Positions 17,040-25,882 are shown, numbered from the stretch's first letter. The stretch: DNA of 64,000 bases from DASUWK01 sp036378435 (GCA_036378435.1 DASUWK010000059.1:124001-188000); one strand, 5' to 3'. Translations and numbers: made by a program. Notes: generated from the letters alone by a model not told the origin.

Positions 17040-18159
17040 AGCCCCCTCCCCGGTCATCGGGGAGGGCCGGGCTATCTTCCCCTCCCCGCTCGGCGGGGAG
17101 GGCCGGGGAGGGGTCGAGCACCGACAGCGCCTGCCGGCTGCGGATGAACTCCTCGAGCTCGCGCTCATACAGGTACGTGTGCACCTCAGGCATGTACGGC
17201 AGCACCCGGCGCTGCTCGACAAACTCTTCGAACGCCGCGAACGTCCCGCGCTCGGCGTCGAACCCGAGCAGCTGCGATGCGCGCGTGACGTTCAGCGAGC
17301 GGCCCCAGCGGAGCAGGTCGAGCAGCTGCGGTGAGAGAAACGCAAGACCCATGCTGCGCAGCACCAGAGCCGTCCCGCCGAGCCCGACCGGCGGCAGCAG
17401 CGGAGCGTGCGGCTTGCCGGACGCGTCGAGAATTCGCGTCAGCGGCGCCGGGTCTGGGGTCGCGATGTTGTACGTCCCGGCCGGCCCGTCGAGGGCCGCG
17501 AGGCACAGCGCGCGCACGCAGTCATCGCGGTGGATCAGCTGCATGATCGGCTCGTAGCCGAGCACCGTCGGAACCACCGGCAGGTCGAGATATCGTGCGA
17601 ATGGCTGCGGCTCCTCTGCGTTCAGCGCGTTGCTGAACCGGAGCACCAGCGGCGTGATCTCCGGGTTGCGCACCCCGAAGTCCGCCAGCATCGCCTCCAC
17701 CTCGACCATGTCGCGGACGAAGGCGTGGGGCGAGTTGACGTCCAGCCGCCGATCCTCAGTGACAAACGAGGGCAGGTTGTACCGGCAGCCATAGACGTGG
17801 CCTGAAGACTTCAGCACGACGCGCCGCACCGGCGAGTCGGAGCCGGCGCAGCCGGCGAGGAGGTTCAGCGTGCCGATGACGTTGGTCTCGTGCGCGCGCT
17901 GGCGGTTGAGGTCGAAGGAGTCGATCGTCGTGCTCGTGTGCACGACGGTGTCGATGCCGACCGCGCGAACCAGCTTGCCGATCAGGGAGTGGCGGATGTC
18001 GAGGTCGAGGAAGTCCGCCCGGCCGAGGTCGTAGCGCGGCTCCTCTGTGTCGATCCCGATCACCTCGGCGACGCGCGGGTCGTCCTGCAGGCGCTGCACC
18101 GTGAGCGCGCCCCACCAGCGGGCCACGCCGGTGACGAGGATGCGGCGGTCTCGGGCCAT
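16990..18159 (-). CDS. NAD-dependent epimerase/dehydratase with repeat-derived C-terminal tail
   Basis: 389 residues. Extended SDR: Rossmann start RRILVTGVARWWGALTVQRL, GLY-rich motif altered (GVARWWG), SSGHVYG with the catalytic-region Ser/Tyr, and FSNALNAEEPQPFARYLDL. Roughly the last 45 residues (from LSVLDPSPALPAERGGEDS onward) are low-complexity Pro/Arg/Gly encoded by the family B repeat, so the original C-terminus probably ended near 17120. Usual nucleotide-sugar or oxylipin roles are possible; substrate unknown. ATG 18157-18159. Confidence 0.75.
   Translation of the reverse strand: MARDRRILVTGVARWWGALTVQRLQDDPRVAEVIGIDTEEPRYDLGRADFLDLDIRHSLIGKLVRAVGIDTVVHTSTTIDSFDLNRQRAHETNVIGTLNLLAGCAGSDSPVRRVVLKSSGHVYGCRYNLPSFVTEDRRLDVNSPHAFVRDMVEVEAMLADFGVRNPEITPLVLRFSNALNAEEPQPFARYLDLPVVPTVLGYEPIMQLIHRDDCVRALCLAALDGPAGTYNIATPDPAPLTRILDASGKPHAPLLPPVGLGGTALVLRSMGLAFLSPQLLDLLRWGRSLNVTRASQLLGFDAERGTFAAFEEFVEQRRVLPYMPEVHTYLYERELEEFIRSRQALSVLDPSPALPAERGGEDSPALPDDRGGGSSPPLPHRRRSPAPGR
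17043..17116. repeat. Family B repeat B3, two units
   Basis: Two adjacent units (about 17043-17068 and 17079-17116), each CCCTCCCC-loop-GGGGAGGG with GGCCGGGGAGGGG after the second. They lie across the convergent ends of the SDR and epimerase genes. The minus-strand frame reads through them. Confidence 0.8.
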
Positions 18160-18181
18160 GGCTAGATTGTCCGCTCGGCGC

Positions 18182-20563
18182 TCACGTTCTTTTGATCACG
18201 TCGCGCTCCATCGCGGCCGTCGCCTGCGCCGCGACCTCGCCCAGCGGCCAGCGCTGCTGGCGCAGAGCCCACTCGAGCTGGCGGAGCAGCGAGTAGAGAC
18301 CCTTCATGGCCTTGATGGCGTCGCCGATGTCGACGTTGATCGGCAGCGGGATGGAATCCAGAGCTTCGCCGGAGGCCCAGCGGTAGGCGAAGTCGATGTA
18401 GTCGTGCGACGGCATGCGCAGGTTCGGCTCGTCCAGGTCGCGCTCGAGGTCGGCGAAGCGGAAGTAGAGAGAGCGCACGAGTCGCGCAGTCTGATTGATC
18501 GCCGGCGTCGGATAGCGGCGCGGCTGGCGCGGCCCGCGGTCGCGCTGCCGATCCTCCGCGGTCAGCATCACCAGGACCGCGCACAGCTCGGCCGCCGTCA
18601 GCCCTTCGAACCAGCCGAGCCAGATCGCCTCGACGACCAGGATCGTGTTCTCGCCGTAGACCCGTGAGGCCAACAGCCCCTTGTCGGATGGCTTGTCGTC
18701 CTGGAGAAATCCGGTCTCAGCGAGGATTGACCGCAGGCGCCTGAGCTTGCGGGCGTATTCGTCCATCTGGCCGGCGATCTGGCGCTCGCCGTCCGCCAGC
18801 TCACGGTCGAGCGTCCGGATCTCGCCGTAAGCGTGGATGTGCTCGGACCAGTTGCGGCAGTGCGGCGGCTTGAGCCGGCGCTGCCGCTGGAGCAGGTCGC
18901 GAGCCTCCTCCTCGAGGCGACCGACCACCACCCCCGAGTGGCCTTTCGGCCGCTGGCCGCGGTGGCGGCGCCGGCCCTGGAATCCGCCCTCACGGCGCAC
19001 GCGCCGGAGCTCGATCCGGATCACACGCCGGCGATCCTCGATCCGGAAATACTCCGCCACGTCTTCGATCCGGCAGCACCCCGGCCAGAGGCGGCGGGCG
19101 TCGTCGAGCTGGGTGCGAACGTTGACGAGCCGGTCGCGGGTGGCGTCGGCCGCGCGAACCTTCTGGAACTGCCCGAACGAGCGCTGCATCAAGCCCTCGG
19201 CCTCCTCGGGCTGGTAGACCCGAAGCAGGTTCAGCGCCATGTTGTAGTTGGGGAGGAACTTGGACTCGACGACGAGGCCCTCGCCCATCGCGACCTCGTA
19301 GATCGTCCCGATCTCGACGTCGGCCTCTTTGAGGATGACGCCGTGGCCGATCACGTCGATCCCGCGCCGGCCGGCGCGGCCCATCAGCTGGGTCAGCTCG
19401 CCGGTCGTCAGGTTCGAGAAGTTCACGCCGTCGAACTTGGTGAACGACGAGACCGCCACCGCGCGGGCGGGCATGTTGATCCCGAGCGAGAGCGTCTCGG
19501 TCGCGAAGACGACCTTGATCAAGCCGGCCTGGAACAGCTCCTCGACGAGCTCCTTGTGGTACGGGAGCAGGCCGGCGTGGTGGACGGCGAGGCCGCGGCG
19601 CAGCATCGCCGAGTCGACCATGCGGCGATAGAGCGCGGCTTCGTCGGGATCGCGGAGCGACTCCAGGCGGGCGCTGGCCGCCCGGTCGATCTCGGCCTTC
19701 TCAGCCTCGTCGGTGAGGTCGATCTCGTGGTAGGAGCAGCGCTGCAGCGCTTCCCGGCAGCCGCGCCGCGAGAAGATGAAATAGATCGCCGGCAGCATCT
19801 TCAGACGCTCCAGCTCCTCGATCACTCTCAGCAGGTCGTTCGAGGGCAGCCGCTTGTAGCCGCGAATGCGGTAGTCCGCCTCCTCGTCGTGCGACGCGCG
19901 CGCCCACGTGCGCTGGTCGATGGCGCCGTCGGGCGCGAAGAGCGGCAGGAAGTGGTTCTGGATCGAGAGCCAGAGCTTCAGCTCGACCGGCCGCTGCTCG
20001 TGGAAGACGGTCGCGATCTCGCCGCGGTTGGCGGTCATCCAATCCGCGACCTCCTGGTAGTTCCCGATCGTCGCCGAGAGTCCCACCAGCTTGATGTGGT
20101 TGGGCGCCTGGAGGATCACCTCTTCCCAGACCGACCCGCGCGGAAAGTCGTCGATGTAGTGGACCTCGTCCAGGACGACGTAATCCACTCCGTCGAGCCG
20201 CGCCGGGTCCTCGTAGATGAGGTTGCGCAGGATCTCGGTCGTCATCACGACCACCGGCGCCTCGTCGTTGATCGTGTTTTCGCCCGTGACCAGCCCCACG
20301 CGCTCGGCGCCGTGTACGAGCTGGAAGTCCCGGTACTTCTGGTTGGACAGGGCTTTCAGGGGGGTCGTGTAGATCGCCTTGCGACCGTCGCGGAGCGCCC
20401 TGAAAATCGCGTAGTCCGCGACGACGGTCTTGCCGCTCGATGTCGGGGCGCAGACCAGCACCCCCCGGCTGCCCTCGAGCTTCTCGACGGCCTCCGCCTG
20501 GAACGGGTCCAGCGGCCAGGGCATGCCGGCCTGGAACTCATCGAGCAAATTGGCGGTCCTCAC
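18182..20563 (-). CDS. Ski2/MTR4-like DExH RNA helicase
   Basis: 793 residues. Walker A APTSSGKT (about residues 39-46), DEVH box (LDEVHYIDD), SAT (VGLSATIGN), motif VI QLMGRAGRRGID. The long C-terminal region is helical and resembles the DSHCT end of Ski2-like helicases. Probably unwinds RNA for processing or decay; bacterial members are little studied. The start is the GTG at 20561-20563, overlapping the TGA of the upstream DUF503 gene (GTGA); the open frame to 20893 is antisense-derived. Confidence 0.85.
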   Translation of the reverse strand: MRTANLLDEFQAGMPWPLDPFQAEAVEKLEGSRGVLVCAPTSSGKTVVADYAIFRALRDGRKAIYTTPLKALSNQKYRDFQLVHGAERVGLVTGENTINDEAPVVVMTTEILRNLIYEDPARLDGVDYVVLDEVHYIDDFPRGSVWEEVILQAPNHIKLVGLSATIGNYQEVADWMTANRGEIATVFHEQRPVELKLWLSIQNHFLPLFAPDGAIDQRTWARASHDEEADYRIRGYKRLPSNDLLRVIEELERLKMLPAIYFIFSRRGCREALQRCSYHEIDLTDEAEKAEIDRAASARLESLRDPDEAALYRRMVDSAMLRRGLAVHHAGLLPYHKELVEELFQAGLIKVVFATETLSLGINMPARAVAVSSFTKFDGVNFSNLTTGELTQLMGRAGRRGIDVIGHGVILKEADVEIGTIYEVAMGEGLVVESKFLPNYNMALNLLRVYQPEEAEGLMQRSFGQFQKVRAADATRDRLVNVRTQLDDARRLWPGCCRIEDVAEYFRIEDRRRVIRIELRRVRREGGFQGRRRHRGQRPKGHSGVVVGRLEEEARDLLQRQRRLKPPHCRNWSEHIHAYGEIRTLDRELADGERQIAGQMDEYARKLRRLRSILAETGFLQDDKPSDKGLLASRVYGENTILVVEAIWLGWFEGLTAAELCAVLVMLTAEDRQRDRGPRQPRRYPTPAINQTARLVRSLYFRFADLERDLDEPNLRMPSHDYIDFAYRWASGEALDSIPLPINVDIGDAIKAMKGLYSLLRQLEWALRQQRWPLGEVAAQATAAMERDVIKRT

Positions 20564-20853
20564 AGGCTCAAGAACTCGGTGGCCACGTCGGAGACGACCG
20601 CTCCCTGGGCGCTCCGCTCGACGAACGTCAACACCTTGCTGAGGACCTCGGCGGTGTGGTCGCGATCCTCGTTCACGCAGGCGATCGCCACCTCGGCCAG
20701 CTGCCAGCGGTCGCGGTCCCCGACCTCCGCGACGGAGACCTTGAACTCGTCGCGGACGCGCCGCAGCAGCCCTCCGAGCACCTGTCGCTTCGATTTGAGC
20801 GAACCGCTCTCCGGGATGTGCAGCGTGAGTCGCAGGACGCCAAGCGCGGCCAT
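20560..20853 (-). CDS. DUF503 family protein
   Basis: 97 residues, the family's usual length. Sequence: LTLHIPESGSLKSKRQVL, RVRDEFKVSVAEVGDRDRWQLAEVAIACVNED. DUF503 genes in many bacteria sit next to rbfA or ribosome genes; function unknown, a ribosome-linked or RNA role has been guessed. Here it heads a two-gene operon with a helicase. ATG at 20851-20853. Divergent from the M20 peptidase with only about 12 bases between starts. Confidence 0.85.
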   Translation of the reverse strand: MAALGVLRLTLHIPESGSLKSKRQVLGGLLRRVRDEFKVSVAEVGDRDRWQLAEVAIACVNEDRDHTAEVLSKVLTFVERSAQGAVVSDVATEFLSL

Positions 20854-20865
20854 GGCACCATTGTC

Positions 20866-22194
20866 GTGGTGGGTGACGCTGGGGAAGAGGCACTGTTCGA
20901 GCTCCTCCGGATTCCCAGTGTCAGCGCCTTGCCCGAGTACGCAGCCGAGGTGCAGCGCGCCCGCGACTGGGTAGCCGGCCGGCTCGACGGACTCGGCTTC
21001 ACAGTTGAGCTCGGCCCCGGCGGGGTGATCTCCGCCGAGTGGATGGGCCGCCCAGGCGCGCGCGTCTTGGGGCTCTACGGCCACTACGACGTGCAGCCGC
21101 CAGACCCGCTCGACGAGTGGGAGACGCCGCCCTTCGAACCTTCGGTGCGCGACGGCTACGTCTACGCGCGCGGCGCCACGGACAACAAGGGCCAGCTGAT
21201 GGCCTGCATGCGCGCGGTCGAGCTGGCCATGGCGAACGGCGGCCCGCCGCTCAACATCCGTTTTCTGATCGAGGGCGAGGAGGAGATAGGCGGCCGGTCG
21301 CTGCCCGAGTTCGTGAGGGCCAACGCCGACCGCCTGCCGACCGATCACATCTGCGTCATCGACGGCTACTTCCCGGCTCGGGGCATGCCCAGCCTGGTCA
21401 CCGCGCTGCGGGGCCTCCTGTACGTCGACATCGAGGCGCGGGGTCCGTCCCACGACCTGCACTCGGGCATCTTCGGCGGCGTCGCGCCCAACCCGTTCAA
21501 CTCGCTGGCGCACATCCTCTCCGAGCTCAAGGGCCGCGACGGCCGCGTCACGATCCCGGGTTTCTACGACCGCGTGCGGGCCCCGACCGCGGAGGAGGTC
21601 GAGGGCTGGAACAAGCTCGCCTTCAGCGACGAGGGCGAGCTGCGGTCGGTCACGGGCGCCCGAGTGCTCGAGGGCGAGGCGGAGTTCAGCCCGATCGAGC
21701 GGATCTGGGCCCGCCCGACGCTGGACGTCCACGGCGTGCAGGGCGGCTTCCAGGGTGAGGGCCAGAAGACGGTGATCCCGGCGCGCGCGCTGGGCAAGGT
21801 GAGCATGCGGTTGGTGCCGGACCAGGACCCGGAAGAGATCCTGGCTTCGCTGCGGCGATACGTGGCTGACCTCGCGACTCCCGGCGTCGAGACTTCGGTG
21901 GAACCGGTTTCGTACACCAAGCCCGTGGAGTTCGGCACTGACACACCGGCGACGGCGGCCGCCAAGCGCGCGTTTGCCGACGCGTTCGGCGCGGAGCCGG
22001 TCCTTGCGCGCGAGGGCGGCTCGGTTCCGGTGACCGTCGAGCTGCAGGAGGCCCTGGGGGCGCAGATGATCGTCAGCGGTTTCGGCCTGCCGGACGACCG
22101 GCTGCACTCACCCAACGAGCGCATGAGCCTGGACCAGTTCCACCGCGGCACCCAGTTCACTTCGCGGCTGATGGAGATCCTCGGTGGCGGTTGA
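20866..22194 (+). CDS. M20 family dipeptidase
   Basis: 442 residues. Zinc peptidase with YGHYDVQPPDPLDEWETPP (metal His and Asp), ARGATDNKGQLM (bridging Asp), EGEEEIGG (catalytic Glu and metal Glu), dimer-domain VDIEARGPSHDLHSGIFGG and C-terminal HSPNERMSLDQF (metal His). Cleaves dipeptides or aminoacyl conjugates. Start is uncertain: GTG 20866 or GTG 20869, since the upstream frame lies over the DUF503 gene. Its stop overlaps the pyrE GTG by 11 bases. Confidence 0.85.
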   Translation: MVGDAGEEALFELLRIPSVSALPEYAAEVQRARDWVAGRLDGLGFTVELGPGGVISAEWMGRPGARVLGLYGHYDVQPPDPLDEWETPPFEPSVRDGYVYARGATDNKGQLMACMRAVELAMANGGPPLNIRFLIEGEEEIGGRSLPEFVRANADRLPTDHICVIDGYFPARGMPSLVTALRGLLYVDIEARGPSHDLHSGIFGGVAPNPFNSLAHILSELKGRDGRVTIPGFYDRVRAPTAEEVEGWNKLAFSDEGELRSVTGARVLEGEAEFSPIERIWARPTLDVHGVQGGFQGEGQKTVIPARALGKVSMRLVPDQDPEEILASLRRYVADLATPGVETSVEPVSYTKPVEFGTDTPATAAAKRAFADAFGAEPVLAREGGSVPVTVELQEALGAQMIVSGFGLPDDRLHSPNERMSLDQFHRGTQFTSRLMEILGGG

Positions 22195-22714
22195 TCGCGC
22201 GGAGCTGGCGCAGGACCTGGTTGCTGCCGCGTGGCTGGAAGGCGACTTCGTGCTCCGCTCCGGCCGCCGCTCCAAGTACTACTTCGACAAGTACCTCTTC
22301 GAGACCCAGCCGGGCATCCTGCGGCGCGTCGCGGTGCTGCTCGCGGAGCTGGTGCCGGAGGGGACGCAGCGGCTCGCCGCGCCCGAGCTGGGGGCGGTCG
22401 TGCTCGGGGCGGCGGTCTCGTTGGAGCTCGAGCTGCCGCTGGTCCTGATCCGGAAGGAGGCGAAGGACTACGGCACAGCTCGCGCGCTGGAGGGGGTGTT
22501 GGCGCCCGGCGACCGCGTCACGCTGATCGAGGACGTGCTGACTACCGGCGGCGAGGCGATTCGGTCGGCGCAGAAGGTGCGCGAGGCGGGCGGAGTGCTG
22601 GAGCGCCTGATTGCCGTGCTGGATCGCGAAGAGGGTGCGGCCGGCAACCTCGCCGAGGCCGGGATCGAGTTCGCCGCCCTTTATCGAAGGTCTGACCTGC
22701 CGGTCCCTTCTTGA
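22184..22714 (+). CDS. pyrE: Orotate phosphoribosyltransferase
   Basis: 176 residues. Transfers phosphoribose from PRPP to orotate to give OMP. Seen: FVLRSGRRSKYYFDKYLFE, the orotate-binding region, APELGAVVLG, and the PRPP loop VTLIEDVLTTGGEAI with acidic Glu-Asp. GTG start overlaps the peptidase end; its stop overlaps the pyrC TTG (TTGA). Confidence 0.88.
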   Translation: MAVDRAELAQDLVAAAWLEGDFVLRSGRRSKYYFDKYLFETQPGILRRVAVLLAELVPEGTQRLAAPELGAVVLGAAVSLELELPLVLIRKEAKDYGTARALEGVLAPGDRVTLIEDVLTTGGEAIRSAQKVREAGGVLERLIAVLDREEGAAGNLAEAGIEFAALYRRSDLPVPS

Positions 22715-23874
22715 GCCGCCTGCGCCTGCCCGGCGCGATCGACGCGCACGTCCACGGCCGCGACCCGGGGTTCCCCGACAAGGAGGACTTCGGCTCGCTG
22801 ACGGCGGCCGCCCGAGCCGGTGGCGTCACCACCGTGCTGGACATGCCCAACAACGTCCCCGCGCCCTGGTCTGGCGAGCTGCTGGCGGCGAAGGCGGCCG
22901 CGGTGGAGCCCCGCGCCCGTGTGGACTTCGGGTTATGGGGGCTGCTGCGGTCGTCGTCCACGGAGGCACAGGTGCGCGAGCTGGCGGCGGCGGGGGCGAT
23001 CGGGTTCAAGGCCTACCTCGGCTACTCCTATCGGCCGTCGTTGGGCACGGTCACATACGGGCTCGACCCCGGCGACGAGCCGCCGCCCTCGTACGACACG
23101 CTCGACCGGCTGGGCCCGGCGCTGGCCGAGGCCGGCCTGCCCGTCGCTGTGCACGCGGAGGACCCCGAGGAGCTGTTGGCGGCGGCGCGGCCGGTGGCCA
23201 CGTACGCAGATCTGCTCGCTTCGCGGCCTGCGGAGGCGGAGGCGGTGGCGATCCGGCGTTGTGCGGGGGTGGCGCGGCGCCATGGGTTTCATCTCCACGT
23301 GGTGCACCTCGCCTCCGCGGCCGGCGTGGAGGCGGTGCGCGCTGCTCGGGCCGCGGGCACGCGAATGTCGGTCGAGGTCACGCCCAACCACCTGTGGCTG
23401 GCGGCGGACGATTACGAGCGGGTCGGCCCTTTCATGAAGATGTTTCCTCTCGTGCGGACCGAGGAGGACCGGTCGGCTCTGCGCTCGGCGCTGCTGGCCG
23501 GCGAGATCGACACGATTGGGACGGATCATGCCCCGCACACCGGTTTTGATAAGGACCGTCCGCTGGCCGAGGCGCATGCGGGCAGCCCGGGTGTGCAGTG
23601 GCTCTACGTGGCGGCGTTCGAGTTCGCGCGCCGCTTTGGCGGCGACCCGCTGCTCGCGGTCAAGTGGGTGGCCGACAACCCGGCGCGCATCTTCGGTCTC
23701 GCGCCGAACGGCGAGGTGGAGGTCGATGACGCGGCGGTGACGCGCGTGGGCGAGGGGGCGCTGTCGCGGCAGCCGCGCTCGGCGCTAGATGGCCTGGAGT
23801 TCGGCTTCCGGGTGGTCGCGGTCCACGCTCCTGAGCGCGGGCGCTGGGTGCGCCCTGCCGTGCGGCCGGCCTAG
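22711..23874 (+). CDS. pyrC: Dihydroorotase or allantoinase-type amidohydrolase
   Basis: 387 residues, cyclic amidase. Metal ligands in IDAHVHGRDPGF, the likely carbamylated Lys in GFKAYLGYSY, His in LHVVHLASA and Asp in TIGTDHAPHTGFD. Coupled to pyrE, which supports pyrimidine synthesis (carbamoyl-aspartate to dihydroorotate). The TTG start overlaps pyrE. Class I dihydroorotases are longer (about 420 residues); sequence type alone also fits allantoinase, but the operon favours PyrC. Confidence 0.82.
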   Translation: MSRLRLPGAIDAHVHGRDPGFPDKEDFGSLTAAARAGGVTTVLDMPNNVPAPWSGELLAAKAAAVEPRARVDFGLWGLLRSSSTEAQVRELAAAGAIGFKAYLGYSYRPSLGTVTYGLDPGDEPPPSYDTLDRLGPALAEAGLPVAVHAEDPEELLAAARPVATYADLLASRPAEAEAVAIRRCAGVARRHGFHLHVVHLASAAGVEAVRAARAAGTRMSVEVTPNHLWLAADDYERVGPFMKMFPLVRTEEDRSALRSALLAGEIDTIGTDHAPHTGFDKDRPLAEAHAGSPGVQWLYVAAFEFARRFGGDPLLAVKWVADNPARIFGLAPNGEVEVDDAAVTRVGEGALSRQPRSALDGLEFGFRVVAVHAPERGRWVRPAVRPA

Positions 23875-23912
23875 CGCCCGGCCTAGGCGCCCAGTAGGGC
23901 CCCGCGTTGGGA

Positions 23913-23970
23913 GATTTGCCGACAAATGGTCGAGCGCCATGGCTCAGCGAGGGCGATTTGTCGGCAAATC
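23913..23970. repeat. Family A palindromic repeat, copy A2
   Basis: GATTTGCCGACAAAT at 23913-23927 and GATTTGTCGGCAAATC at 23955-23970, inverted. Outer sequence also pairs: CGCGTTGGGA before against CCCCAGCG after. Lies in the 162-base gap upstream of the first DUF559 gene. The gap also has short direct repeats of CGGCCTAG just after the pyrC stop. Confidence 0.88.
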
Positions 23971-24036
23971 ACCCCAGCGTCGGGCGTCTTAACGCCCAGG
24001 CTTGCGACGCCCATCGACTGAAACCATGCTGACTGG

Positions 24037-24960
24037 GTGCCAAGAGCGTCGGGACCCAGCCGCTTCATAGATGAACCGATCACAGTGGCCGAGGCGCGAC
24101 TCCAGGGTCTCCACTGGAAGCAGCTGCAGTCGGCAGCGTGGGCCCGGCTCTGCCGAGGGGTCTACACACGGACGCGGATCGAAGCTGACGCTGCGGTGGT
24201 CTTGGCCGGCATCATGCGACGGCTGCCTAAGGCAGCCGTGTTCTCCGGGCGGACCGCAGGCTGGCTGCACGGCCTAGACCTCCCGCCATTGACTCCGGTA
24301 GAGGTCAGCCTCCCCGCGGGCCATCCTGCCTCGCGTCGCGTTGGGGTGGTCCTGCGCAGGGTGCAGCTCGATCCGAGCGACATCACTGTCCGCCGCGGGC
24401 TCCCCGTTACGACCGCATTTCGAACAGCAATTGACTTGGGCTCGGGCTCGGCACTCACTGAGGCAGTCGTAGCCCTGGACGCGGCGCTGCACGCCGGCCT
24501 GGCGACCTCGGTCCAGATTCAGGGCGCTGTGGACGCCGGCCGAGGCCGAAAAGGGGTCGCGCGTTTGAGAAGGGCGATCGCGATCGCGGATGCAGCGTCG
24601 GAGTCCCCAATGGAAAGCCGGTTGCGGCTCTTGCTCGTCACCTCCGGCCTGCCCCGCCCCCAGGCGCAAATGGAGATCCGGGACCAATCGGACAGTTTCG
24701 TGGCTCGCGTCGATCTTTGTTATCCGGAGGCTGGTCTCTGTATCGAGTACGACGGGGCGCAGCATCGGGTTTTGCTAGCCGAGGACAATCGCCGACAGAA
24801 TAAATTGATCGCAAGCGGCTACCAGGTGCTGCGCTTCACTGCCGCGGACGTCCTGCAGAACCCGGAACGGGTCGTCGCTCTCGTGCGGGGCGAGCTGAAC
24901 GGCCACCGCCGCCGGTCATTTGTGGGCAAATCGCCCGTTCGCGTCGCAGCGGCTGGGTGA
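24037..24960 (+). CDS. AbiEi-like/DUF559 nuclease-fold protein
   Basis: 307 residues. The N-terminal half (to about 200) resembles the AbiEi-type antitoxin-like winged helix (QLQSAAWARLCRGVYTRTR, AVFSGRTAGWLHGLD, FRTAIDLGSGSALTEAVVALD). The C-terminal part is a DUF559/Vsr-like PD-(D/E)XK nuclease: Glu in ESPMESRLRLLL, VDLCYPEAGLCIEYDGAQH with the metal Asp region, QVLRFTAADVL. About 12 terminal residues (FVGKSPVRVAAAG) come from family A repeat copy A3. GTG start at 24037. Bracketed by repeats A2 and A3. Function unknown; possibly acts on DNA. Confidence 0.78.
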   Translation: MPRASGPSRFIDEPITVAEARLQGLHWKQLQSAAWARLCRGVYTRTRIEADAAVVLAGIMRRLPKAAVFSGRTAGWLHGLDLPPLTPVEVSLPAGHPASRRVGVVLRRVQLDPSDITVRRGLPVTTAFRTAIDLGSGSALTEAVVALDAALHAGLATSVQIQGAVDAGRGRKGVARLRRAIAIADAASESPMESRLRLLLVTSGLPRPQAQMEIRDQSDSFVARVDLCYPEAGLCIEYDGAQHRVLLAEDNRRQNKLIASGYQVLRFTAADVLQNPERVVALVRGELNGHRRRSFVGKSPVRVAAAG

Positions 24961-24979
24961 TTTGTCGGCAAATCGCCCA
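24918..24979. repeat. Family A repeat, copy A3, overlapping gene end
   Basis: ATTTGTGGGCAAATCGCCC at 24918-24936 and GATTTGTCGGCAAATCGCCC at 24959-24978. The two arms are in the same orientation here (one central base differs), unlike the inverted pairs elsewhere. The first arm encodes the C-terminus of the DUF559 protein; the second is next to the TTG start of the following gene. Confidence 0.85.
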
Positions 24980-25330
24980 TTGAGCCGGCCCGAGCTGGAG
25001 CGGGTCCGCGCCCTCTGCCTGGCCCTACCAGACGTCGAGGAGCGGCTCAGCCACGGCTCGCCGGCCTTCTTTACGAAACAAAAGCAGTTCGTCCACTACT
25101 GGGACGACCACCACGGCGACGGCAGGCACTGCATCTGGTGCGCCGCGCCTATCGGGATGCAGGAAGCCCTCACCACCGCCGAGCCGAACCGCTTCTTCCG
25201 ACCGCCGTACGTCGGCCACCGCGGTTGGATCGGCGTCAACCTGGACGACGACCCGGACTGGAGCGAGATCGAGCACATCCTGGGCTACGCCCACCGAACC
25301 GTCAGCCTGGCCCGCGCAGGTAGGGGTTAG
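24980..25330 (+). CDS. MmcQ/YjbR (DUF419) family protein
   Basis: 116 residues. Compact fold with LALPDVEERLSHGSPAFFT and VGHRGWIGVNLDDDPDWSEIEHILGYAH, typical of the MmcQ/YjbR family (cytotoxic-translational-repressor-like DNA-binding fold). Function unknown. Start chosen at TTG 24980, just past repeat A3; the frame 60 bases further upstream is repeat sequence. Convergent with the MBL-fold gene (29-base overlap). Confidence 0.75.
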   Translation: MSRPELERVRALCLALPDVEERLSHGSPAFFTKQKQFVHYWDDHHGDGRHCIWCAAPIGMQEALTTAEPNRFFRPPYVGHRGWIGVNLDDDPDWSEIEHILGYAHRTVSLARAGRG

Positions 25331-25880
25331 TCCGGACCTCGTTCTCCAAAGAGGTGACGGGCCCATGCCCCGGATAGACCGCCGTCGACAGCGGCAGCCT
25401 CTGGAATTTCAGCCCGATGCTCATGAGCTGCTGGCGCAGGTCGGTCTCCGGCATCTGCTTGCCGAGCCCGCCCGCCAGGAGGGTGTCGCCGGTGAACAGG
25501 TGGTTGCCGACCGAGAAGCAGAGCGAACCGGGCGTGTGCCCCGGGGTGTGCAGGGCCCGGATCGCGAAGGAGCCGAACTCAACCTCGTCGCCGTCGAGCA
25601 GATAGCGGTCGGCTGAGCGCAGAAAGGCCTTGGCATCCGCCATGTGCATCGCCGCCTCTGCGCCCGTCAGCTCCTTCAGCGCGTCCTTGCCGGCGAGGTG
25701 GCCGGGATGTCCGTGCGTGGCCAGGATCCAGCGCACCTTGGCGCCGTCCAGCTGCTCAGCGATCTTCTCGGCCGGCGCGCCGGGGTCGATCACCACCGCC
25801 TCCTTCGTGTCTGAGCAGGTCAGCACGAAGGTGTTCACGTCGCGCTCGCAGCGGACCTTCACGATGGAGAGCCGGGGCAT
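25302..25880 (-). CDS. MBL-fold hydrolase (glyoxalase II-like)
   Basis: 192 residues from ATG 25878-25880. Metallo-beta-lactamase fold with THGHPGHLAG (residues 55-64), TPGHTPGSLCFSVG, FTGDTLLAGG and VYPGHGPVTSLENE. The fourth motif and the single-domain length match small glyoxalase II-like hydrolases of thioesters. In the canonical HxHxDH the Asp is Gly here (residue 60), which removes a second-metal ligand. Probably a one-metal or altered enzyme; substrate unknown. Confidence 0.78.
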   Translation of the reverse strand: MPRLSIVKVRCERDVNTFVLTCSDTKEAVVIDPGAPAEKIAEQLDGAKVRWILATHGHPGHLAGKDALKELTGAEAAMHMADAKAFLRSADRYLLDGDEVEFGSFAIRALHTPGHTPGSLCFSVGNHLFTGDTLLAGGLGKQMPETDLRQQLMSIGLKFQRLPLSTAVYPGHGPVTSLENEVRTNPYLRGPG

Positions 25881-25882
25881 CG

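Noticed and set aside
20440..20865. N-terminal extension of the M20 peptidase frame
   Set aside because: The extension lies over the DUF503 and helicase genes and has shadow composition.
18833..20974. Long plus-strand open frame of 713 codons
   Set aside because: It lies antisense to the helicase, whose motifs are unambiguous, and has the charge-rich composition of a GC-rich shadow frame.
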